From the NCBI GenBank assembly GCA_042408875.1, contig JBHOQS010000023.1, forward strand, positions 382,569-446,568: a DNA stretch of 64,000 nt, given 5' to 3'. Shown here in pieces: positions 21,209 through 27,832 of the stretch. Both the position numbers and the translations under genes were made by a program. The notes under the pieces were generated by a model. That model was not told the origin of the DNA, searched no databases, and saw only the letters and a list, made by a program, of their open reading frames with translations. The stretch is from JBHOQS01 sp042408875. Its GTDB lineage: Bacteria > Chloroflexota > UBA11872 > JBHOQS01. Within the stretch, counting starts at the first letter, position 1; each line of letters opens with the position of its first letter.

Positions 21209-22456
21209 ATGTCCGGCCCCGCGGGATCTGCGCATGCCCCTGGGCGTGCGATCGTCGTTGCTGTCGGGCTGATGTCCGGCACATCTGCCGATGGGATCGA
21301 CGCGGTCGCGGCGCGCCTCGCGCTGCCGGCCGAGGGCGCCTCCCCTTTGCATACTGAGCTGCTGGCGATGTGTACCGAGCCGTTCTCGCCTGCGGACCGC
21401 GCCGACATCCTGTCCCTGTGCGATCCGAGGACGGGCACGGTAGACCGCATCTGCCAGATGAACGCCTGGCTGGGGCGTCGCTTCGCCGAGGCTGCGCTGC
21501 GGGTGATCGAGCAGGCCAGACTGCGACCTGAGGATGTCGATCTGATTGGCTCGCATGGGCAGACGGTTTACCACGTACCCCCGGGCTCGCCGGTGGGGTC
21601 CATTCCCTCGACCCTGCAACTGGGCGAGCCAAGCGAGATCGCCGAACGCACGGGCATCACGACAGTAGCCGACTTCCGGCCCCGCGATATCGCCGCCGGA
21701 GGCCAGGGTGCGCCGCTGACCAGCTTCGTCGATTACGCCCTCTTCGGCTGCACCGGCAAGATCGTACTGAACCTAGGTGGCATCGCCAACGTCACGGTGC
21801 TGCCTGCTGGCGCGGGGCCAGAAGCGGTCTTCGCCTTCGATACCGGACCGGCGAACATGCTCCTCGATTTTGCCGCGGCGGAGCTGACGCACGGACGCCT
21901 GCCCTATGACCAGGATGGAGCGCTAGCTACAGGAGGGTGGATCAACCAGGTGCTCCTCGACTGGCTGCTGGCGCATCCCTATCTTCACCGCCCGCCGCCG
22001 AAGACCACCGGGCGTGAGGAGTTCGGCGCCGCGTTCGGGCAGGCCGTGCTCCGCGAGGCTCATCGGCTCAAGATGAGCGTGCTGGACATTCTCGCGACGT
22101 TAACAGCCTTCACTGCCGAGAGCGTGGCACAGGCGTTGCGCCGCTTCGTGCTCCCGCGCGGCCGCTATGACGAAGTTATCCTGGGCGGCGGAGGGGCGCG
22201 CAATCCGGTGCTGGTGCAGATGCTGCGCGAGCGACTGCCAGAACTGCGCTTCACTACCCACGAGCAGTACGGTATTGACAGCAAGGCTAAGGAGGCGCTG
22301 GCGTTCGCTGCGCTAGCCGCGTATGCCCTCGCCGGCCGGCCGAACACGCTGCCGTCCTGCACTGGAGCCCGGCACGCCGTGATCATGGGCAAGATCGTGC
22401 CGGGGCGCAATTTCGGCGCTCTGATGCAGCGGCTCGGGGCCGTTGGCCTTCCTTGA
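21209..22456 (+). CDS. anmK: Anhydro-N-acetylmuramic acid kinase
   Basis: Phosphorylates 1,6-anhydroMurNAc during cell-wall recycling, with simultaneous hydrolysis to MurNAc-6-phosphate. The 415-residue product carries the AnmK signature GLMSGTSADGIDAV near residue 27, IGSHGQTVYH, NLGGIANVT and FDTGPANM, and the ATP-site GGGGARNPVL near the C-terminus. MurNAc-6-P needs a MurQ etherase next; none is in the window, though a NagA-like deacetylase lies 10 kb away. Divergent from rpsD. Confidence 0.93.
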   Translation: MSGPAGSAHAPGRAIVVAVGLMSGTSADGIDAVAARLALPAEGASPLHTELLAMCTEPFSPADRADILSLCDPRTGTVDRICQMNAWLGRRFAEAALRVIEQARLRPEDVDLIGSHGQTVYHVPPGSPVGSIPSTLQLGEPSEIAERTGITTVADFRPRDIAAGGQGAPLTSFVDYALFGCTGKIVLNLGGIANVTVLPAGAGPEAVFAFDTGPANMLLDFAAAELTHGRLPYDQDGALATGGWINQVLLDWLLAHPYLHRPPPKTTGREEFGAAFGQAVLREAHRLKMSVLDILATLTAFTAESVAQALRRFVLPRGRYDEVILGGGGARNPVLVQMLRERLPELRFTTHEQYGIDSKAKEALAFAALAAYALAGRPNTLPSCTGARHAVIMGKIVPGRNFGALMQRLGAVGLP

Positions 22457-22538
22457 AATGGCCCCTGTGACAGGATAGAATGAGCCTGAGGGCACGTCCG
22501 GCAATCCGAAGCCGTGCCGCACTCCAGGAGACCGGCCG

Positions 22539-22557
22539 CACCGTGGCTCCCACGGTG
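22539..22557 (+). terminator. Hairpin downstream of anmK
   Basis: An 8-bp perfect stem CACCGTGG/CCACGGTG closes over a 3-base loop about 80 bases after the anmK stop. No U-run follows, so only a weak terminator candidate. Confidence 0.35.
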
Positions 22558-22637
22558 GAGCCCTCAGTAGTGGATCCCGCAGTACAAAAAGGGCACGAGA
22601 TACTTAGGGTACAAGTCTTGTATAAGGATTGTGTCTA

Positions 22638-23864
22638 ATGTTTGGCAACCTGCTCCGGCGCGGACCTCGCTCCGGGCAGAGCGTAAAGCCCGGCGCCCCC
22701 GACCAGCAGGAGGCGCTTCCTCCGGTCCAGGAGCCCGAGACAGGCAACGGGGCCGGTGAACTCACTGAGGCGCGGGTGATGCAGGCGCTCGCGGAAGTGA
22801 TGGATCCGGAGCTGCACCGGAGCATCGTCGAACTGAATATGGTGCGCGGCGTGCGCATCCGCAACGGGACGGTCGAGGCAGACATTGCGCTGACCATCCC
22901 TGGCTGTCCCCTGCGGGCGACGATCGAAAGCCGTGTCAAGGAGAAGCTGCTACCGCTGCCCGGGGTCAGGCAGGTGGTTGTCAACCTTGGCACGATGACC
23001 GACGAGGAGCGCCAGGCGGTCATTGCCAAAGTCACTGGCCAGAGCGTCGCCGATCGCCGCAAGTCACCGCTGGCCGATCCAGCGTCGGAGACGATGGTGA
23101 TCTGCGTGGCCTCCGGAAAAGGCGGAGTCGGCAAGTCATCGGTGACGGCGAACCTGGCCGCCGCGCTGGTGCAGCGTGGGCATACTGTGGGTGTACTAGA
23201 TGCCGATGTCTACGGCTTCAGCATCCCGCGCATGCTGGGGGTGACCGGCCGGCCGACGATCATCGACCATATGCTCATCCCCTTGGAGAAAGACGGGCTG
23301 CGCGTGCTCTCGATGGGGCACTTCGTGGACGAAGACCAGGCGGTGATGTGGCGCGGGCCGATGCTGCATAAGTTCGTGCGCCAGCTCCTGGTGGACGTTT
23401 ACTGGAACGAGCCTGATTTCCTGTTGATCGATCTGCCGCCTGGCACGGGCGACGTGGGGATCACCATTAGTGGTGAGCTGCCTGGCGCCGGCTTGATTGT
23501 GGTAACGACGCCGCAGCCTGCTGCATCGACGGTGGCCGGCCGGGTGGCGGAGCTGCTGGTCGGCCATGGGCGCATGCGGCTGCTCGGTGTTGTGGAGAAC
23601 ATGTCGTACTTCACCGCGCCTGGCGGGGAGCGCATCCCGATCTTTGGGGAGGGTGAGGGGCAGCGCCTGGCAGCTAGGCTGGGCGTGCCGCTGCTCGCAC
23701 AGATCCCGATCGACGTAAAATTGCGCGAGGGAGGCGATACGGGCCGCCCAGTGGTATTTCTGGACCCGAGTTCCGAGGCAGCGCAGGCGTTCGCCAGGTT
23801 GGCCGAGCGCGTCGCTGCACTGGCGCAGCGCAAGCCGATGGTGCTGCCGGTGATGCCGTCCTAG
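22638..23864 (+). CDS. mrp: Mrp/ApbC-type iron-sulfur cluster carrier ATPase
   Basis: Loads and transfers Fe-S clusters in the cytoplasm. An N-terminal MIP18/DUF59 domain (residues about 40-115, VMDPELHRSIVELNMV and the Cys in IPGCPL) is fused to the MinD-type ATPase with the deviant Walker A GKGGVGKSS, DADVYGFSIPRMLG, and DLPPGTGDVG as Walker B region. The usual CxxC near the C-terminus is not visible; in its place is MSYFTAPGGERIPIFG, where many Mrp proteins have MSYFVCPxC, so cluster binding could differ. ATG 22638 chosen; a TTG three codons earlier is possible. Upstream the odd palindrome TACAAGTCTTGTA (22611-22623) may be an operator. Confidence 0.9.
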   Translation: MFGNLLRRGPRSGQSVKPGAPDQQEALPPVQEPETGNGAGELTEARVMQALAEVMDPELHRSIVELNMVRGVRIRNGTVEADIALTIPGCPLRATIESRVKEKLLPLPGVRQVVVNLGTMTDEERQAVIAKVTGQSVADRRKSPLADPASETMVICVASGKGGVGKSSVTANLAAALVQRGHTVGVLDADVYGFSIPRMLGVTGRPTIIDHMLIPLEKDGLRVLSMGHFVDEDQAVMWRGPMLHKFVRQLLVDVYWNEPDFLLIDLPPGTGDVGITISGELPGAGLIVVTTPQPAASTVAGRVAELLVGHGRMRLLGVVENMSYFTAPGGERIPIFGEGEGQRLAARLGVPLLAQIPIDVKLREGGDTGRPVVFLDPSSEAAQAFARLAERVAALAQRKPMVLPVMPS

Positions 23865-23933
23865 CGCGCTGCCGGCAATGTCGCCAGGTCCCTACCGTGC
23901 GGTGAGCCGCGGTGGGAGGAGGTTGGGAGCACG

Positions 23934-24245
23934 ATGGCCAGCGATAACGCGATGGTACCTGAAAAGGAACCCCGTGAGCGGCTGACCGGTCGCGCTGTCC
24001 CACCGACATCCCGATCGGACGCCGGCTCTGTCGAGGAGATGGATCCTGCGGAGCAGGAACGGTACCTGGTGGCGCAGGGTCTCACTCCCGAGCAGGCGCG
24101 CCGCCTGGTGCGGCTGCGTCAGCGCCAGATCGACGAGCGGACGGCTGCGGACCGGCGGATGGCGTTCGTCAAGTATATGATCGAGCGCGGGTTGATCAGC
24201 GATTACACGCCATCCTCGCGCGATCGGCAGCACAACAGTAACTGA
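23934..24245 (+). CDS. Small conserved-looking protein of unknown function
   Basis: A 103-residue hydrophilic protein starting at an ATG with GGAGG about 16 bases and GGGAG about seven bases upstream. The first 40 residues are polar and probably disordered. Residues about 42-92 look helical and amphipathic (EQERYLVAQGLTPEQARRL, then MAFVKYMIERGLISD). No cysteines, no signal peptide and no membrane segment. It lies between mrp and the iscU-like gene on the same strand, so a role linked to Fe-S assembly is possible but only by context. I do not recognise the family. Confidence 0.6.
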   Translation: MASDNAMVPEKEPRERLTGRAVPPTSRSDAGSVEEMDPAEQERYLVAQGLTPEQARRLVRLRQRQIDERTAADRRMAFVKYMIERGLISDYTPSSRDRQHNSN

Positions 24246-24265
24246 GCGATTTGAACAGTTACCGA

Positions 24266-24290
24266 ACGAATAAATAAATATAATACAAAT
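24266..24290 (+). promoter_or_regulatory. -10 element upstream of the iscU-like gene
   Basis: The AT-rich run after the small protein gene contains a consensus TATAAT at 24279-24284. A -35 element at the right spacing is poor (TTGAAC at 24251 is 22 bases away). The adjacent word GTTACCGAAC (24257-24266) recurs as its complement at 31707-31716. Confidence 0.4.
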
Positions 24291-24395
24291 GGACGGAACC
24301 CAGTAACGGAACGTCGTAGCCGAACGTGAGAACGCACGCTGGTGCAGCTGGTCCCGCGCCAGGCACCGCACACCTGTTACGCATCTGGGCCCGCC

Positions 24396-24770
24396 ATGCC
24401 GTTGTACTCTGACATTGTCATGGATCACTTCGCCAATCCACGCAACGCCGGTGAGCTCCCGGAGCCTGACGCCCTGGCCGAAGTGACGAACCCAGTGTGC
24501 GGCGACATGCTACGGCTGTCCTTGCGTATTGATGGCGACCGTATCGTCGATGCCCGGTTCCGTGCCTTTGGCTGCGCTGCGGCGATCGCTGCTAGTTCGA
24601 TGACGACGGAGTTACTCATTGGGCGCACAGTCGAGGAGGCGGAGCGTCTTACCGAGGACGATGTCGCCGCAGCGTTGGGCGGGCTGCCACCGAATAAGAT
24701 GCATTGTGCAGCCCTCGCTGAGGAGGCAATCCAGACCGCGCTCCAGAACTACCGCACGCGTCGCGGTTAG
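24396..24770 (+). CDS. IscU/NifU-type Fe-S cluster scaffold protein
   Basis: Scaffold on which new Fe-S clusters are built. The 124-residue protein has the three conserved cysteines with family spacing: NPVCGD (with the following Asp that labilises the cluster), FGCAAAIAASS and MHCAALAEEA. The N-terminus MPLYSDIVMDHFANPRNAG is the classic IscU start, which decides ATG 24396 over an upstream GTG at 24342 in the same frame. No clear ribosome binding site precedes it. It is flanked by mrp and an NDH-2 gene. A cysteine desulfurase is not in the window. Confidence 0.9.
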   Translation: MPLYSDIVMDHFANPRNAGELPEPDALAEVTNPVCGDMLRLSLRIDGDRIVDARFRAFGCAAAIAASSMTTELLIGRTVEEAERLTEDDVAAALGGLPPNKMHCAALAEEAIQTALQNYRTRRG

Positions 24771-24806
24771 CGGCACCCCGGGGTCCGGCGGGAGGAGACG
24801 CCTGCG

Positions 24807-26087
24807 GTGAGCGTGCCTGTCCCATCGGCCCTGCCTGTGGTCATCATCGGCGCGGGCTATGCCGGCCTGCGCACGGCTCTAGCGCTGAACTCGCTCCTTC
24901 CCCGTGATGCTCCGCCGCTTGTGCTCTTGAATCCATCCCCCTACCATACCTTGATTACACGGCTACCGGAGCTTGTGGGTGGGCGGATCGGCCCAGATCA
25001 AGCCCGCGTGCGGCTCGAGCCATTGCTCATGCGCACGCGCGTCCAGCTCGTGCTCGGCATGGTGCATCGCCTTGACCTCTCCCGACGGTCGCTCGTGTAC
25101 TGCCGCCCGGACGGCGTAGACGAGGAGCTTGCCTTCGGCATACTGGTCCTGGCAGCGGGGAGTGTGCCGGTGTTTCGGGGGATTCCTGGTCTTCCGGAGC
25201 ACGCGTGGGTATTACGGACTCTTGACGATGCGCTGCGGCTGCGCGAGCGGGTGCAGAGCTGCGCCGTCCGCGGTGGGACGACACTGATCGCGGGGGGAGG
25301 GTACACCGGCGTCGAGCTCGCCGGTGAACTGGCCGCCCTGGCGCGGCGGCGCCGTGAGGCGCGCCTGATCCTCGTCGAGGCGGCGCCGCGCCTGCTGCCC
25401 GGCATGGACGAATGGCTGGGCCGGCGCGCCGCCAGCGCCCTGGCGGCCAAAGGGGTCGAGGTGAAGACGCGTACCGCGCTCGTGGAGGCCGGTCCAGAGT
25501 GGGCGGTCCTGCGTGCGCCGTCCGGCACGTACCGGCTGCATGTGGACACGTTGGTCTGGGCCGGCGGAGGGCGCGGCCCGGCATTCCTTGAGGACAGCGG
25601 GTTACCGCTCAGTCCGCAGGGCCTCATTCAGACCGGCCTGTCCCTCGAGGTGCCAGGCGTGCCTGGCGTCTATGCTGGGGGCGACTGCGCGCTCGTGCTG
25701 GACCCAGAGACGGGGCGGCCCCTTCATCCCTCGGCTCAGTACGCGGTGCAGCACGGCGAGCAGATTGCCCGCGCCGTCGCGGCCGAGCTGACCCGGCAGC
25801 CGCGGCCCGTGTTCAGGCCGCGGGAGGAGGGCGAGGCGATCTCGCTGGGGCCTGACGACGGCGTGGCCTGGTGGAGCCCGCAGGCCCTGCCGGTCATACC
25901 GGCCCTGCGACGCTTCATCCCGTTGTCACGGCTGCGCGTGCCGTTCGGTACGCTGGAGTGGCCAGGTCAGGAGACGCGCATCCGCGTGAGCGGCCGCGCC
26001 GCCCTGGTTGTCAAGCGGTACGCTTTGGAGCGCTACCTGTACCGCCTTGGCGGGATCAGGCTGGTGCGCGAGCTCGGCCCGGCGTAG
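24807..26087 (+). CDS. Type II NADH dehydrogenase-like FAD oxidoreductase
   Basis: A 426-residue pyridine-nucleotide disulfide oxidoreductase of the NDH-2 group: FAD-binding VVIIGAGYAGLRTAL at residues 10-25, the NADH-binding TLIAGGGYTGVELAGEL near 160-175, and the second FAD motif VPGVYAGGDCAL near 290. There are no redox-active CxxC cysteines, as expected for NDH-2. It would pass electrons from NADH to menaquinone at the cytoplasmic face of the membrane. Sulfide:quinone reductase is less likely without its cysteines. Starts 36 bases after the scaffold gene with GGGAGG-like sequence upstream, so probably same operon. Confidence 0.82.
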   Translation: MSVPVPSALPVVIIGAGYAGLRTALALNSLLPRDAPPLVLLNPSPYHTLITRLPELVGGRIGPDQARVRLEPLLMRTRVQLVLGMVHRLDLSRRSLVYCRPDGVDEELAFGILVLAAGSVPVFRGIPGLPEHAWVLRTLDDALRLRERVQSCAVRGGTTLIAGGGYTGVELAGELAALARRRREARLILVEAAPRLLPGMDEWLGRRAASALAAKGVEVKTRTALVEAGPEWAVLRAPSGTYRLHVDTLVWAGGGRGPAFLEDSGLPLSPQGLIQTGLSLEVPGVPGVYAGGDCALVLDPETGRPLHPSAQYAVQHGEQIARAVAAELTRQPRPVFRPREEGEAISLGPDDGVAWWSPQALPVIPALRRFIPLSRLRVPFGTLEWPGQETRIRVSGRAALVVKRYALERYLYRLGGIRLVRELGPA

Positions 26088-26191
26088 CCGGAGCGCTTCC
26101 AGCGCCGCACTGCGCGCGAGCTGTGCGAGCCGGCACAAGCAGCGGGCAGCCAGTGGTGATCCGTCAACGGGGATCGGCCGAAGAGGAACAC

Positions 26192-26431
26192 ATGTCGTGC
26201 CCTGGTACGTGCTCTGGGAACTATCGAGACTACCGGAGCCAGCCGTCGGGCGGCGGCTCCTTATCCTGGATCTGTCGCACCTGCGGCCTCCTCTGTGAGG
26301 GTGATGCGCAGGGAGCTGCCTGCCCCTACTGCGGAGACGAGGCCATCGAACCGCTTGCGTCGGCGCGGGCCAGAGGACAGGCGCCGGCGCAAGGTCAGGA
26401 CGGTCGAACCCGTCCGGCGCGCGTTGGATAG
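26192..26431 (+). CDS. Small zinc-ribbon protein
   Basis: A 79-residue protein with two early cysteines (MSCPGTC), then CRTCGLLCEG and CPYCGDEAIE, giving a CxxC...CxxC zinc ribbon in residues 28-55, followed by a basic Gln/Arg-rich tail. The ATG has AAGAGG six bases upstream. The stop lies 18 bases before the glutamine synthetase start, suggesting coupling. No family is recognised; a nucleic-acid or protein-binding accessory role is a guess. Confidence 0.55.
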   Translation: MSCPGTCSGNYRDYRSQPSGGGSLSWICRTCGLLCEGDAQGAACPYCGDEAIEPLASARARGQAPAQGQDGRTRPARVG

Positions 26432-26449
26432 GCGCCAGGGAGCTACGCC

Positions 26450-27793
26450 ATGGATGCCGCTTGTGTGCACATTCTTGAGGCTGTCGAGCGCCGGCAGGTA
26501 CGTTTCGTCGAGCTCCAGTTCACCGACATCGCCGGAGCGCTCAAGAGCATAGTCCTCCCGGTGGGGCAGCTTGAATCGGCGCTGGAGCACGGCACCTGGT
26601 TCGACGGCTCCTCGGTCGAAGGCTTCGCTCGCGTAGCAGAGCGGGACCTGATCCTGCGCCCGGACCCGGCCACGTTCGCCATTCTGCCCTGGAGCGAGCG
26701 CGCCGGCGGGCACACTGCCAGGCTTATCTGCGACATCTACACCCCGAGCGGGGAGCGCTTCTACGGCGACCCACGCTATGCCCTGGGGCGGGCTCTCGAG
26801 CGTGCCCGCGCGCACGGTCTGCGGTACGTGGCAGCACCCGAGATCGAGTTCTTCCTGTTTCGCAGCGACACCGCGCCCATGGCCAGGCCGCTGGCCCCCC
26901 CCGACCGTAGCGGCTACTTCGACGTCCCTACTGGCTTCGGGGTGCGGGTCGACACCGAGATTGCACGCACACTCTCCCTGGCCGGAGTGCCTGTCGAGTC
27001 CGGGCATCATGAGCTCGCGCCCGGCCAATACGAGCTAGATCTGGCGCCCGATGACGCACTGCGTACGGCTGACCATCTCGTCACCTGCAAGCAAGGCGCC
27101 CGTGCCCTGGCGCAGCGTCTCGGACTCGACGCCGTGTTCATGCCCAAGCCGCTGTACCAGGCCGCAGGGAGTGGGCTACACATGCACCAGAGCGCGCTCC
27201 GGCCCCATGGGTCCGATGCCTTCTATGCACCCGATGATGAGTACCAGCTGTCTGAGCCGGCGCGCCGGTTCATCGCTGGACAGCTCGCCCATGCGCGAGC
27301 CATGTGCGCGGTGCTGGCGCCACTGGTGAACTCGTACAAGCGCCTGACGCCCGGCTTCGAGGCTCCAGTGTACATCTCGTGGGCGCGCATCAATCGCGCT
27401 GCGCTCGTACGAGTCCCCGCTGTTCGTCCGGGCGATCATCCGCAGGTGCGCATCGAGCTCCGCCTGCCCGATCCGTCCTGCAATCCCTATCTGGCGCTGG
27501 CAGTCATGCTGCGCGCCGGCCTTGATGGGATCGAACAGCAGATCGCCCTTCCACCGCCCGTTGAGGAAGACCTGCGCTACTTAGAGCGCAGCGAGCTGGC
27601 CCAGCGCAGCATCGAGCTGTTGCCTTCTTCACTGGGCGAAGCGCTCGAGGAGGCAGAGTGGGACCCCCTGATCCGCGATGCGCTCGGTGAGCCGATCTTC
27701 GAGACCTTCCTCGCAGCGCGTGCGGCGGAGTGGGAGGAATACCGCCGCCAGGTCACGCCCTGGGAGCTGCAGCGCTACTACTACCAGGCGTGA
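26450..27793 (+). CDS. glnA: Glutamine synthetase, type I
   Basis: Makes glutamine from glutamate, ammonia and ATP as a dodecamer. The 447-residue length fits GSI-alpha. Visible are the beta-grasp domain with FDGSSVEGFA, the catalytic PEIEFFLF (metal-binding Glu), the GSGLHMHQS motif (usually GSGMHVHQS), NSYKRLTPGFEAP, and the late ELRLPDPSCNPYLA. The late adenylylation-site region (Tyr in NLYDL of GSI-beta) is not apparent, so feedback rather than adenylylation control is expected. The 3' end, including the stop codon, is duplicated as a 15-bp tandem repeat. Confidence 0.93.
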   Translation: MDAACVHILEAVERRQVRFVELQFTDIAGALKSIVLPVGQLESALEHGTWFDGSSVEGFARVAERDLILRPDPATFAILPWSERAGGHTARLICDIYTPSGERFYGDPRYALGRALERARAHGLRYVAAPEIEFFLFRSDTAPMARPLAPPDRSGYFDVPTGFGVRVDTEIARTLSLAGVPVESGHHELAPGQYELDLAPDDALRTADHLVTCKQGARALAQRLGLDAVFMPKPLYQAAGSGLHMHQSALRPHGSDAFYAPDDEYQLSEPARRFIAGQLAHARAMCAVLAPLVNSYKRLTPGFEAPVYISWARINRAALVRVPAVRPGDHPQVRIELRLPDPSCNPYLALAVMLRAGLDGIEQQIALPPPVEEDLRYLERSELAQRSIELLPSSLGEALEEAEWDPLIRDALGEPIFETFLAARAAEWEEYRRQVTPWELQRYYYQA

Positions 27794-27825
27794 TACGGCC
27801 AGGCGTGATACGGCCAGGCGTGACG
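27784..27825. repeat. 15-bp tandem repeat at the glnA stop codon
   Basis: CCAGGCGTGATACGG occurs perfectly at 27784-27798 and 27799-27813, followed by a third partial copy CCAGGCGTGA from 27814. The glnA TGA stop is inside the first copy, so each copy carries a stop codon. Confidence 0.9.
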
Positions 27826-27832
27826 TGTCTCA

